A stretch of 64,000 nt of DNA from Portulaca oleracea. Taxonomy: Eukaryota > Streptophyta > Magnoliopsida > Caryophyllales > Portulacaceae. Numbering within the stretch: position 1 is the stretch's first letter; the number at the start of each line of letters is the position of its first letter. Position numbers and translations under genes: made by a program. The stretch covers positions 48,273,269 to 48,337,268 of the forward strand of contig CM055874.1 in assembly GCA_029582165.1 (NCBI GenBank), written 5' to 3'. The notes below the pieces were generated by a model. That model was not told the DNA's origin. It saw nothing but the letters and a program-made list of their open reading frames with translations, and did no database searches. This document shows, one piece after another, positions 35,350-46,635 of this stretch.

Positions 35350-36722
35350 TGATAAGTGTATATTTTATAGTCTTTATTAAGTCGTTAATATGTATATTTT
35401 AACCATTTATGTAGCATAATCCTGTCTTTTCGGTATCAAATTTCATGATTTCTTCTCTTGGTTTAGAGATTCGTAAGCTTTGTAGGGTTGAAGAGAAAAA
35501 CCTAATAAAAACCAAGAAAAAAATGGAGAAAGAAAAGGAAAGAAGAAGAGAGGAGCGTCCCACACTTCAACTGGCCTAGCCTAACCGAAACGTCAGTACA
35601 AGGTGCTAGCCACGCCTCTAGGGGTGCAAACCACGCCTTAGGCAGAAAGTGCCACAATCACCGCAAACAGAGGCTCAACCAGCATGCACCTAGCGCCAGC
35701 CGCGCCTAAGAGGAACTCCCAACTTGCACTAAGAAGACGTCACTCAAGTTTAATCTTAGAATCTAGGGCGGAAGGGCAAGGCGCGACCAACACCTAACTG
35801 GACGCCGGCAGCACCTCCACCCTAGACCTTTCGTTATAAAAAGGCGTCGCATCCGTTTTGGAAAAAGTCTTCAATTCCGAAAAATATAGTTCCAGTTCTT
35901 AGAATGATTTGAGAAGGAGTTTTCCAGAGTAAATCAACTAGCAACCAAGGAGACGAACGAGATTGAATTGGGTGATACAAGGAGATCGAATTCGACATGT
36001 TGGATATTTGGCTTAATTCTCTACTTGCATTATGTTTTGTAGTTCGCACTTCATTATTATTTTGTTAAGCTTTCATCATCATGAGTAGTTAGTTTTATTG
36101 TTTAGGGGATAAACTCGATGTTAGTTGATTGATTTTTGGTGTGTGATTTCAGTTTGAGGTTTTAATCCAGTTGTTTAACTTTCATGTTTTGTATGTCATA
36201 GAAATTGATTGATCACCTTTTACTTGGTTTAGATTCTCAACATCAGGTTGCAAGATTGTTATTTTGAATCGGATTAGCGAAGATTGAATCCATATAACAT
36301 AGTTAGAAATAATGGGTTCATGCTTAGGGTCTTGTTATAGTCTACTCTTATCTTTGATTGAACTAAATAGCCATGAGAATAGGTGTTTAGTTTAATCACT
36401 ACAACTCACCCTGGATCAAAAGATTGTTGTGATTGGCCTTGGAATGATTATAGAACCCGGCGCTACCAATATTACCTCGTACTTGAATTAGCACCTAATC
36501 AATTAGTCAACCACAGGGGACTACCCAAAACTCCCATAATCATTAGACAAAACATAAAACTTTACTGCTTTCCTAGTTTTAGTTCAGAGATTCACAAAAA
36601 TATCAATCCTTTGGACGACCTAGCATCCTTTGCAGTGAGATAGTTTAGTGTGTAGTCTGAGCAAGTCCTTAAGAGAACGACTTTGATATACTACATTGTA
36701 CCCGTGCACTTGCGACGTATCA
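35350..36722 (+). repeat. 5' LTR of C
   Basis: 1373 bp, TGATAAG...GTATCA. TATAAAAA lies at 35835-35842. Upstream of it is a CG-rich block with repeated GCGCC/GCCACGCC-type motifs. The last 300 bp are the reverse complement of the primer-site end of the D and solo-1 LTRs. Confidence 0.88.
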
Positions 36723-36729
36723 AGTTTTT

Positions 36730-36746
36730 TGCGCCATTGTCAAGGA
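36730..36746 (+). promoter_or_regulatory. Primer-binding site of C (degenerate)
   Basis: TGCGCCATTGTCAAGGA follows the LTR by 7 bp. It is a decayed form of the TGGCGCCGTTGCCGGGGA site. Confidence 0.7.
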
Positions 36747-36872
36747 CTTGTTTCTCCAGCTTCCATTAGATGCAGACACTCTGGTTGTCTAGGTTACTTG
36801 TTTTTACTTTCATCTACACTTTTGACTGCATTTGGTATCCTTATCTTTTTCTTTTTCAGGTTGAAGAAGAAG

Positions 36873-37614
36873 ATGGGCACAACGTACGTTGGGGCAATAT
36901 ATGACTCCCAATGTCACCAACCCCCAATCTACCATTGTTGCGCCTGCTGTAGTAGCCAACGATTTCGAGTTGTGGCAATCCCTCATCAACCTGGTGTCCA
37001 AGGCTCCATTCTACGGACACCCAAGCGAGGATCCCAATCGTCACTTCCGCATCTTCCGAAAGCATGCGACACATTCAAGGCGAACAATGTCTCAGAAGAT
37101 GCGAAAAAGTTTAGGCTTTTATCGTTTTCACTTGAGGGAAAGGCATGGGAGTGGCTCGACTCGTTGCCACCCAACACCATCACTACATTCGATCAGCTTG
37201 CCAGTATGTTCTTAGCCAAGTATTTTCCACCCAGCAAGTTGACCAGCCTAAGGAACCAAATATCGACTTTTGCTCAGGAACCCGATGAAACATTCTACGA
37301 AGCTTGGGAAAGGTTCAAGGACCTCCTCCAGTAATGTCCTTAACATGGGCTTAAACCTTGGGTTGTTATCCAATCATTCTATAACAAAGCGAGCGGATTA
37401 GCCATAGGGAGCATCCTTTCAGCAGTCAGAGGCGATCTAATGAGCAAGATAGTGCCTCAACTCACGAATCTAATCAAACAGATGGCCCTGAACTCCTATC
37501 AATGGTCCAAATCCCGCCATAGAGCGGGAGGTAAGCTTGAAGTTGATGCAATTTCGTTATTGTCCTATAAGCTGAACTCTTTAACGCAAAAAATGGACCA
37601 TTCAAATATACATG
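36873..37614 (+). pseudogene. gag fragment of C
   Basis: The capsid domain is easily read, with PSEDPNRHFRIF, KLTSLRNQISTFAQEP and FYEAWERFKDLL. The frame changes at about 36885 and 37058 (single-base losses), and stops occur at 37332 and shortly after. The region continues to SRHRAGGKLEVDAISLL, and the sequence is cut at 37614 by the LTR of D. It is closest to the gag of D. Confidence 0.85.
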
Positions 37615-39031
37615 TGACAGACCTAAAACGTATAGGTGTCTGTGTACCGCAAGTATACGAGTCTGTGTAGTAATAAAAATATTGTTCTCTCTCAGGGACT
37701 TGTGTTCAACTACGCACTAAACTAGTTCACTACAAAGGATGCTAGGTCGATCAAAAGGTTGTGGTAACGGTTCAGATAATTAACTAAGAAATCAGGTAAT
37801 TAAATGATTTAACTAAGTAATTAAAAGCGTTCAGGGGAGTCCACTCTAGTAACTTAATCAAATAAGCGGTGATTCTAGCTCTAGGTAATATTGGTAGTGT
37901 CGGGGTCTATAATCTTTCTAAGGCCTTTCACAGCAATCTTTCGATTCGAAGTGAGTTACAGTGATTAGACTAAACATTATTTCTAACTATCTAATCCAAT
38001 CAAAGATAAAGAACTGATTATAAACTGACCCTAGGCAAGAATCATTATGTCTAACTATTTTCTGAACCTATTCAATCTACGCCTTCCAATTCAAGACTCA
38101 AATTGGCGTTCTGTTGTCGAGAATTTAATACCAAGTAAAGGCTCAAACTGTCGTTCTGTTGCCAAATTACCATGACATACAATACTCGCAGATTAAACGA
38201 ATAAAAAGATAACCTAAAACTGAAATCACACATTATAAATTATTCAAGAAACATTGAGTGTATCCCCTAAACGAAGAATCTAAGTACTCATAATAATAAA
38301 AACAAGGAAGACAATGATAAAATTTGAATAACGAAGCATAAAGTGAATAGAAATTAAACCGAAAGTTAGAGTCGTCGAATTCGATCTCTTCGTGTCACTC
38401 GATTCGATCTCCTTCTCCTCCTCTTTCGTTCCTAATCTACTAGAACGGCTCCCCAAAGGGAGGAAGTACAAAGAAAACCTATGACTAAGCGTTTGACGGA
38501 AAAAATAGAATAATTTCTGAATGCCTTCAAACGACGGATATAAATCTCTTTTATAGGGCTGGGCTAGGGCACAAAACGCTACCCGCGTTTGCAAAACGCT
38601 GGCTGCGTTTTGTCCAAAAATAAAACTCCTCCGTGTCTTGGCGCTAGCTGCGCCCTCAAAACGCCGGCTTTGTTTTGGTTTTATTCGGCTTCTAAAGCTC
38701 TCTGGACAAGGCGATGGCTGCGTTTTAAAAACGCTGGCCGCGCCTTGTCCTTCCTTCTCAGCTGGGCCTAAGCCGTGGTAAACCGGGCCGTTTCTTCTTC
38801 TTTCCTTTCTTCTTCTTCAACTCCTTTTTTATTTTCTTTGATTTTTCCCACTTTTCTTTCAACTTTTCATGCTTTTTGATATAATTCCACTAATTCCTGC
38901 AAAACACATCAATCTCGCGAACAAGTGTATAAATCACAGAAATTGACATAAAAATACGAGATTTCGGATATAAAAAGCATGAAACTGACACGTTTTGAGC
39001 CCTAAAAACTCTATATAAAAATGACTTATCA
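37615..39031 (-). repeat. 3' LTR of D
   Basis: TGACAGACC...TTATCA. A minus-strand TATAAAAG lies at 38548-38555. CG palindromes stand just upstream in element sense: AAACGC/GCGTTT (38574-38590), CAAAACGC/GCGTTTTG (38592-38612) and GGCGC/GCGCC (38640-38654). Confidence 0.93.
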
Positions 39032-39071
39032 AATCCCCCCATGCTTAGCTCTTGCTTGTCCCCCAAGCAAG
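39032..39071 (-). promoter_or_regulatory. D: polypurine tract and adjoining hairpin
   Basis: The minus strand ends AAGCATGGGGGGATT before the 3' LTR. Preceding it is a perfect 8-bp hairpin, CTTGCTTG (39051-39058) and CAAGCAAG (39064-39071), around a 5-nt loop. It matches in position the hairpins of E and A but has different paired bases. Confidence 0.75.
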
Positions 39072-40955
39072 TCAGAATTGAAAACAGGAGGATTAGGTCT
39101 CAAACAGGAAAAACATAACCTAAGAATAAAAAGAAGCGGAAAGAGTTTTTGATAGGATTACAAAAACAAAATCTTAACACCCCCTCAACCTAACCATTCC
39201 AACACATCAATTCAACAAGCAAGCACAAAGATCAGTCTGGACAAGATCAAAACTCAGTTCAAAAGAGAAAGGAAGAAATTTTCGAAACCAAAAAGGAGAG
39301 AACAAGTACTATAGAAGCATAGATCCGCCAACAATCTTAAGAATAATGCAAATATGCGCGGTTGGTTATGGACGTAAGTCAGTCAAAAAGAGCAAACCTC
39401 ACATAGGAAAGAATAAGAACATTCAATCACTCAAATTTGAATATGTATGTGGGTTTTTCTCATACTCAGACCAATAGAAACAAACTACCATAAGCTTGGT
39501 AAGAAACTCGCTCTCCACTACTGGTATGCAATGCACAAGTGACAATCAAAAGGACCTTTTCCAGGTTGTAATGGGGCTTAGGTTAGGGGAAAGGATCGGT
39601 AAAATTTGGGAATGAGGAGTTAAGAGCCATGCTTGGATTGATTTTCAATAAGTATAACACTCTAAACTCTCCTTCTTGCTTAGTGTATGCAAGGAATCTC
39701 ACCTTTCTCCCCCAACAATATCAAAATCCGCACTGAATACAACTAGGTCAAAGCTTTTAGAATTTTTAAATGGAATCTCCCTAATGACCCTTTTCTTTTG
39801 GAACTCTTTTTCTCTTTTTTTATTTATTTTATTTTATACTTTTATTTTTTTTGGTGGGTCATCGGGGAGAAGAAAACTTTCGAATTATAACTTCGACCTT
39901 GATATAATGTACGAACAACATAACCAAACACCAATTTATTCAAAAGGTGGGACTTTCAGTTTCTCCCAACTTGAAACAATAAGCACAATCTCTCCTAAAC
40001 TTCATATTTTTGTTCACAAACACACCAACCCAACTGTTTCTCCCAAAAAAATGACAAACTCTCATTCAACCAAGCAAGGCAAAGGGATATTGAATATCAA
40101 AGGCCGAGGCTTGTATTGTCAGGGTTCAATCATGAAAGAAGGGTCAACAAAGGCTAAGCGGGGCAAAAAGAACGGTAAATATAACGTAAGGAAGGCTATT
40201 TGGCTATGTAGTTTATCAAAATAAAATGAATGCCTTAATCACTATGTCACAGCATGCTATGCAAATATGTAGTCTCAAGCAAGATGCAAAGCAAGTTCTA
40301 GAGATGCAACTAATGGGTGAGTCGCTCAGGGAATCATGGAATTGATAAAAGTGATCAATTCGAAATTTTAGGCAATTAATGTGGACTCACGAGATGGGGC
40401 CCAATTAACTAAACTTAGCCCAAAGATTTGCGGCACGCACATTTATACTTTCTAAGATAGTCAAAGCAGTAAGACACAACTTCCGTAACTTAACTCAAAA
40501 TCAGAAGATTTGAAGGAAAAAATTTCAAAAACTTTTGAGATCTCATCCAGACTTTTCTAAGCGGGGCAAGTTAAACTGAAAGTAAGAAAGGTTTACAAAT
40601 CATCACCGAAGGTGTTTCCGGTTTTAGTCCTAGTCCTATCCTATATCTTTTTTTTTGTTTTTGTCTTTTCTAAATTTTTTTTTTTTGGATTTTTGAATAG
40701 TTGGATGCAAAAGAAAGAAAAAGAAACAAACTAAGAAAAGAAAAAGAAAAATCTACATGCTTCTATCTAATGCAATCTAGGTGGGTGCAATTTAAAAGAA
40801 AAACTTAGAAAGAAAAACTTAAGAAAACTAGAAAACAAAAGAAAAACACACTAGAAACTCAAATAAAAGAAAACAAACAAGCTAAAAACTAGAAAACATT
40901 CTAAACTTAAGAAAACAAGCAAATAAAAGAAACACTCAAAAATAAGAAAATCACA
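39072..40955 (-). other. Conserved non-coding 3' region of D
   Basis: Read beside E (14818-16700), long blocks are similar, for example TATGTGGGTTTTTCTCATAC (39445) and ATGCGCGGTTGGTTATGG (39353). ORFs in this stretch are not conserved between D and E and are not annotated. The D and E LTRs are unrelated outside a short U5 motif, so the block has a history different from the LTRs. Confidence 0.6.
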
Positions 40956-41420
40956 CTAAAAACTGAAAAACAGGCATGAAACAAGAAAAAGAAAGATGAA
41001 AATAAAAGAAAAATAAACAAAAAATAGAGAAACAAGAAACAGAATAGAATATTCAACCCTCCTCTCCCCCCCCCCCCCCCCATGCTTAAACACTGCATTG
41101 TCCTCAATGCAGAAGACAATGGTTGAAAGGGTCATTTGCGCACGTCCCAACAACCACAAAACATCATCAAGCATACCACAATTCCTCAAGAAATTCTCAC
41201 TCAAATATTTAGTAAGTGTCAAAGCTCTTTTAGAAAGAGAATCATACCTCGCTTTGACATCCCTTTCGAAATTGAAAGGGTTGGAGCTCCTTGAATCCCG
41301 AGATGGGGTAGCTTTTTGTTTTCCCTTCTCTGCAACTGTAGCTTTCCTTTTTCGGCTTCCCCCGGCTCTATCATCGCCAGGATCACCAGCCGTGAAACTT
41401 GGGTTCTTAGTTCTAACCAT
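40956..41420 (-). pseudogene. Second ORF of D, N-terminal remnant
   Basis: The ATG at 41420 directly follows a TTTAG acceptor. The protein starts MVRTKNPSFTAGDPGDD and is basic (SRKRKATVAEKGKQK). It then has FERDVKARYDSLSKR, which aligns with the FRDDMHKERYARLKNRK region of the second ORF of A. After about 95 residues the similarity ends and the frame runs into the AGGA hairpin and G-tract, so the main domain is deleted. The family appears to be the Athila ORF/'putative plant transposon protein' group; this is a memory-based assignment. Confidence 0.55.
41066..41112 (-). other. D: AGGA-loop hairpin followed by a 16-base G-tract
   Basis: CTGCATTG (41093-41100) and CAATGCAG (41105-41112) form a perfect 8-bp stem, with loop AGGA on the minus strand. 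In minus sense the sequence GTGTTTAAGCATG leads to 16 consecutive G (41066-41081). The same arrangement is found in A and E. Confidence 0.75.
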
Positions 41421-42350
41421 CTAAACATCAAATCGAACGTGAGTGTTCAAGCATAATAATCACTCATACTTAGATACCCCCATGCTTGGTTGATACTTAG
41501 AGGGTACCAACACAAGTTCAAGCAAGCACTAAAGCATAGTACAGTAGTCAAACTCGCTCAAGAACCACATATAACTCAAAATTAGACCCAAATTTCAACA
41601 CTTTAAGCTCATTACAAACAATGTCATAGATTTCAAGCACCAAAGCAACAAGATTGTGATTTTCAATCAAGGTTACTCACTCTAGACAAGCAACTAGTAT
41701 AAAAAACAAACTCAAGTATCGCAACATCCTCGAGCAAGAACTGTGGTTTACCGAATAAATTTAACAAGTAGCTTGAGAAATTATGCATAATGGCACCACA
41801 AAACACTAGTGATTGACTATGAGAGGTGAGGTGAAAATTATGACAAAGTATAAACGAGTTCAAGGGTGACTCTCAACATGAACCACCACCAATGACAATT
41901 TGTTTAAACCTGGAATTTTCACTGAGCTACATTTAAAACAAATCCAAAACAATCCATATTCCTCCCATACTTGTACATATCATTCAAAATTTTCATCTTA
42001 AACACCCACTCTACTACTCAAAGGCAGAGTATAATCCAACTCTATACTCCCAAAACAGAGGTTTAACATGTTCAAACATTTCAACTTTCAAAATTCATAT
42101 CATTCACCAATAAATATAACAACATTACTTCCACATTGCATAACAATCAATGAAGACACCAACTTTTCCAAATCAAGTAACCAAAAATTACTAGCTAGTA
42201 TCAAAAATTACTCAAGTAGTGCACCAAACCTAAGCATGAACCATGGTGAATTCAAACAAAATTTACAAGTATAACTCATGAAAATTACATAAACTCACCA
42301 AGAAATACTAGCTAATAACGACCGAGGTGAGAGATAAGTTAGAAACATAC
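41421..42350 (-). other. Probable intron before the second ORF of D
   Basis: In minus sense a CAAG|GTATGT donor (42350) and a TTTAG|ATGG acceptor (41421) bracket 930 nt of AT-rich, non-coding DNA. The leader exon upstream (42351 to about 42600) resembles a plant 5' UTR, with C-rich, CCCTA-type sequence. Predicted only. Confidence 0.5.
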
Positions 42351-42594
42351 CTTGAATTTGTTGATGGCGAGAAGAAGATGAAATTGCAAGTGAAACAGAA
42401 AACTAAATTTGAGACATAGGGTTTGGTCTGGAACGAGTTCTGTGGGGTGTTAGGTGAGAGGGATAGTGCGAGGGAGAGCAAGGAGAGGGAGAGTTTGAGT
42501 TGCGAGAGGGCAGCGTTTGGGGTCTTTGGGGGTCGAGGGTTTTGGGAGAAAAAGAAGTGAAGTTGATTTTTTAATTTTGAAGGAAAGGGCCGAC

Positions 42595-42720
42595 TAATAT
42601 TAATAGAGGCAGGCAAAAATTTCAACCCAGCCCAGAAGCGCTGCCAGCGTTTTTAAAGCGCTGACAGCGTTTTGCAATTGACGCGTACCTGAACTTTTTG
42701 GGAGAGGCGCTGCCAGCGTT
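42595..42720 (-). promoter_or_regulatory. Internal promoter-like block of D
   Basis: Three copies of the palindrome CGCTGNCAGCG (42639-42649, 42659-42669 and 42708-42718) stand about 35-120 bp upstream, in minus sense, of a TATTAATA-like box (about 42599). A leader and splice donor follow. The motif resembles the CGCTGGCTGCG palindromes upstream of the TATA box in the D LTRs. This suggests a second transcript for the second ORF. Confidence 0.5.
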
Positions 42721-43003
42721 TTTCCACCTGATGATCAATATTCGATTTTTGGCCTATTTTTGCTTTGTCTTCTCCCTTTTCTTTGTTTCCTTCTTGCTTT
42801 GCATACAATTTGACATACCAAAAATCCTTACAAACATCTACCAACTCAAAAATTATTAGGTTAGAGATAATAATTTCAATAAATAACCAAAAAGTTGACA
42901 AAATTTAAGGAATCTAATTATCAAAGAGAAAATCAGAAACGAAAACGAAATTTAGCAAAATCAAACGGAAATTAAAAACTCTAGAAAATTAAAATAGTCT
43001 CAG

Positions 43004-43282
43004 TTAGAAGGTTAAGATCATGGTCTCCATTCCGTATGACGTCAAAGCCCTTAGTAGCTTGTCAAACTCCTCTTCATGTGGTTTGCAAGCTTGTAAACAT
43101 GAGATATACTGAAAACTTATAAAATAAAACGTTAGTAAAGTTCTCAGCAATAAATCAAATTTACTAGAAAAATCAAAAGATTCAAAATATTTGGTCCACG
43201 GAATTTTTCTAGGATAGTCCTCTAGGTATATATGATAAGGATCAAGGTAGGGCTCATAACTTCTAGACTTACATAAGGACAA
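43004..43282 (-). pseudogene. Conserved C-terminal gag module of D
   Basis: The frame encodes YLEDYPRKIPWTKYFESFD, then KFDLLLRTLLTFYF, and later EEEFDKLLRALTSYGMETM. The same arrangement ends the gag of E (LEDLPRKI, FDKLLRALTF, LLRALNGSEM). A frame change at about 43260 separates it from the upstream linker ORF. No known domain was recognised. Confidence 0.65.
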
Positions 43283-44280
43283 CTCGTTAAAGACTTCGTA
43301 GGTTTCACATATCCTATGTTGACATGATCATCTAAGGTCTTTTGATCAGGTATGGGTTTCTCAAGGATTTCAGGTGAAATCGAAGGTGGTAAACAAGGAA
43401 TAGGGTCATCAAAAAAATCATCAAATAAATCATCGGGATCAAAGGGTACAAGGTAAGTAAGATTCTCGTTTGGAAAATTTACCTTGTTAATAATTTCATC
43501 GTTATATTCCTCATGAACAAAATCAAGTGACTCATAATGAAAATCATCTTCGTACCTAGTATCTAACCCAATAGGTTCACTCACCTCATACTCCGTCGTA
43601 AAGTCGAGTTTTGCTTTGGCTAGATGTGCCTTGACTAATCTTTGAGGATATGGTATGGACGGTATATAAACTCTTTGGCTAGTTACTGGTGGGTCACCTT
43701 GTTCTATCTTATCCCCTTGGGTAGCAATATCTACTGAAGGTTCTTTTTGAAGTTCAGGCTCTCTACTCTCAGGTTGGCTTCTCTTGGGTTCATCTAATTG
43801 TTTTCCGCTCCTAAGAGTCAAAGCATTACATTGTTCTATTGTATTCACAGTAGAAGAGTTAGGGGAGGTGTCCTGGTCAGTTAATTGAGTCTCTAGATTT
43901 TTATTTTGATAGGTAAGGACCTCTATCTTTTCCAAAAGATTCTTAATAGTCTCTTTTTGTTCCTGCTGGATTGATACAAGACCTTTCACTATAGATTCTA
44001 AGTTCGAGTTTCGGTCAATAGAGTGGACTTGTTGGGTTTGGTCGTTATAGGCTATTCCCGTAGGACATGCTGAAATCTCATGCTTGTTCGAGTTACATGG
44101 TGAAAGTGATGGTGCAGGTGAGTCCATATGGTTTATTTTTTTCACCAAAGTATCAAGTTTAGCAGTTAATAAAGAAATCACATCAATACTTTGCTTACCT
44201 CCCGCACTATGGCGGGGTTCCGACCAATGACGTGAATTGTTCGCCAAATGCTCGATCAAATCCGTAATTCTTGTTCATAA
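43222..44280 (-). pseudogene. gag linker region of D
   Basis: A long open frame follows the capsid part. It has a coiled-coil-like stretch (ESIVKGLVSIQQEQKETIKN), the conserved Tat motif NALTLRSGKQLDEP, and YPQRLVKAHLAKA. In Tat elements this point normally leads into the aspartic protease, but here the frame turns into an acidic tail (DPDDLFDDFFDDP) and the protease is missing. It can be compared directly with A at 57120-57470. Confidence 0.7.
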
Positions 44281-44845
44281 TATCTCCTCCAGCTGCTAAG
44301 AGGATGCTTCCTCTTGTCGATTCGTTTACTCCGTTGAAAATTGAGTGGATTGGAACCCAAGGTTTGAATCCGTGTTGAGGACATTGGCGGAGAAGGTCCT
44401 TGAATCTATCCCAAACTTCATAGAGTTACTCGTTAGGTTCTTGGGTGAATGTCGAAATCTGGTTTCTCAAGCTAGTAAGCTTGCTGGGAAGAAAATATCT
44501 TGCCAAGAACATGCTGGCGAGTTCGTTGAACGTGGTTATTGAGTTGGGAGGGAGCGAATCAAGCCACTCCCATGCTTTACCTTCTGAGGAGAATTGGAAG
44601 AGCCTCAGTTTGATAGCATCTTCTGAGACGTTGTTGGCTTTGAAGGTATCACAGGCTTGGTGGAAGAGGCGTACATGGCGGTTTGGATCTTCGCTTGCAT
44701 ATCCATGGAAAGGTTCCTTGGATACTAAGTTGATTAGTGATTGTCGCAGTTCGAAGTCATCAGCTGCAATGGCGGGGATTGCGATTGCGTACTGGGGTTT
44801 AGTGGGTGCCATGTACTGGCCCAGTGTTTGCAGTTGATTGGTCAT
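44281..44845 (-). pseudogene. gag capsid region of D
   Basis: The ATG at 44845 (MTNQLQTLGQYMAP) opens the capsid domain: FELRQSLINLVSKEPFHGY, EDPNRHVRLFHQACDTF, KLTSLRNQIS and FTQEPNE, then an in-frame stop at 44426-44428. Beyond the stop the frame continues (YEVWDRFKDLLRQCPQHG). The protein would assemble particles; this copy is interrupted. Confidence 0.85.
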
Positions 44846-45194
44846 CTCTTCCGCTTCACACCTAGCTTCTTCTTCTTATTCTTGTTCTTTCTCCAGTTCT
44901 TTGCTTTTTGCTTCTTTCTCGTAGGGTTCGCTCGATTTCGGGGTCGAATCCAAATGAGAAATCTTTTTCTGTAAACCTTAAAAAGGACAAAAACAAGAAT
45001 ACCAAGCGTAATCAAAAGTGATAATAAAGAAGATAAAGAAAATATATTGAGGTAAATCAAGAAAATCAAGAATTGCCATATTTTTGGATTTTAAAATTTT
45101 TTTACTTTTATTTGATTTTGTAGAGTTTTTAAGAAAAGCAATGAAAACCTAGTCAACCAAAGTGTGTTCGTCTAATGGCAGTTGGGGAAACAAG

Positions 45195-45212
45195 TCCCCT
45201 GCAACGGCGCCA
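45195..45212 (-). promoter_or_regulatory. Primer-binding site of D (tRNA-Asp type)
   Basis: The minus strand reads TGGCGCCGTTGCAGGGGA, one mismatch from the E site. It lies 6 bp from the LTR end. Confidence 0.88.
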
Positions 45213-45218
45213 AAAACT

Positions 45219-46635
45219 TGACAGACCTAAAACGTTTAGGTGTCTTTGTACCGCAAGTATACAAGTCTGTGTAGTAATAAAAATATCGTTCTCTCTCAGG
45301 GACTTGTGTTCAACTACGCACTAAACTAGTTTACTACAAAGGATGCTAGGTCGATCAAAAGGTTGTGGTAACGGTTCAGATAATTAACTAAGAAATCAGG
45401 TAATTAAATGATTTAACTAAGTAATTAAAAGCGTTCAAGGGAGTCCACTCTAGTAACTTAATCAAATAAGCGGTGATTCTAGCTCTAGGTAATATTGGTA
45501 GTGTCGGGGTCTATAATCTTTCTAAGGCCTTTCACAGCAATCTTTCGATTCGAAGTGAGTTACAGTGATTAGACTAAACATTATTTCTAACTATCTAATC
45601 CAATCAAAGATAAAGAACTGATTATAAACTGACCCTAGGCAAGAATCATTATGTCTAACTATTTTCTGAACCTATTCAATCTACGCCTTCCAATTCAAGA
45701 CTCAAATTGTCGTTCTGTTGTCGAGAATTTAATACCAAGTAAAGGCTCAAACTGTCGTTCTGTTGCCAAATTACCATGACATACAATACTCGCAGATTAA
45801 ACGAATAAAAGGATAACCTAAAATTGAAATCACACATTATAAATTATTCAAGAAACATCGAGTGTATACCCTAAACGAAGAATCTAAGTACTCATAATAA
45901 TAAAAACAAGGAAGACAATGATAAAATCTGAATAACGAAGCATAAAGTGAATAGAAATTAAACCGAAAGTTCGATTCATCGAATTCAATCTCTTCGTGTC
46001 ACTCGATTCAATCTCCTTCTCCTCCTATTTTGTTCCTAATCTACTAGAACGACTCCCCGAAGGGAGGAAGTACAAGGAAAACCTATGACTAAGCGTTTGA
46101 CGGAAAAAATAGAATAATTTCTGAATGCCTTCAAACGGCGGATATAAATCTCTTTTATAGGGCTGGGCTAGGGCACAAAACGCTACCCGCGTTTGCAAAA
46201 CGCTGGCTGCGTTTTGTCCAAAAATAAAACTCCTCCGTGTCTTGGCGCTAGCTGCGCCCTCAAAACGTCGGCTTTGTTTTGGTTTTATTCGGCTTCTAAA
46301 GCTCTCTGGACAAGGCGATGGTTGCGTTTTAAAAACGCTGGCCGCGCCTTGTCCTTCCTTCTCAGCTGGGCCTAAGCCGTGGTAAACCGGGCCGTTTCTT
46401 CTTCTTTCCTTTCTTCTTCTTCAACTCCTTTTTTATTTTCTTTGATTTTTCCCACTTTTCTTTCAACTTTTCATGCTTTTTGATATAATTCCACTAATTC
46501 CTGCAAAACACACCAATCTCGCGAACAAGTGTATAAATCACAGAAATTGACATAAAAATACGAGATTTCGGATATAAAAAGCATGAAACTGACATGTTTT
46601 GAACCCTAAAAACTCTATATAAAAACGACTTATCA
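45219..46635 (-). repeat. 5' LTR of D
   Basis: 1417 bp, the same length as the 3' LTR, with the same TATA and palindrome block (about 46150-46360). The differences between the two LTRs are mostly transitions. Confidence 0.94.

Larger units (their letters stand above)
35350..37614 (+). mobile_element. Tat/Athila gypsy element C (LTR plus gag start)
   Basis: It consists of a complete 5' LTR (35350-36722), a degenerate primer site, a leader and about 0.74 kb of gag, which stops where element D begins. No 3' part is seen on the far side of D. The LTR belongs to the same family as D and solo-1 but lies in the opposite orientation to both. Confidence 0.85.
37615..46635 (-). mobile_element. Pol-less Tat/Athila gypsy element D
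   Basis: Two LTRs of exactly 1417 bp (37615-39031 and 45219-46635) enclose 6.2 kb. In minus sense: primer site, gag, a linker ORF with a LTLRSGKQLDEP motif, a conserved C-terminal module, an internal promoter-like block and spliced leader, the start of a second ORF, about 2 kb of non-coding DNA, hairpin and polypurine tract, 3' LTR. Protease, RT and integrase are missing. The LTRs differ at about 30 positions by eye (about 98% identity), so it is among the younger insertions here. Flanks are ACATG and ACATT, a target duplication with one mismatch. Confidence 0.92.

Noticed and set aside
36810..37183. Minus-strand ORFs overlapping the C gag
   Set aside because: They are shadows of the plus-strand gag, which has clear family motifs.
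39676..40224. Plus-strand ORF of 182 codons in D
   Set aside because: It runs against the sense of D inside the non-coding block conserved with E, and E has no matching ORF.
41066..41081. Run of 16 C as an assembly artefact
   Set aside because: A sequencing error in length is possible, but A and E have G-rich tracts at the same place in the element, so the tract itself is real.
42308..42625. Minus-strand ORF of 105 codons in D
   Set aside because: It is better read as the 5' leader and promoter-like block before the second ORF, ending at a splice donor. The product is low-complexity Pro/Ser/Leu.
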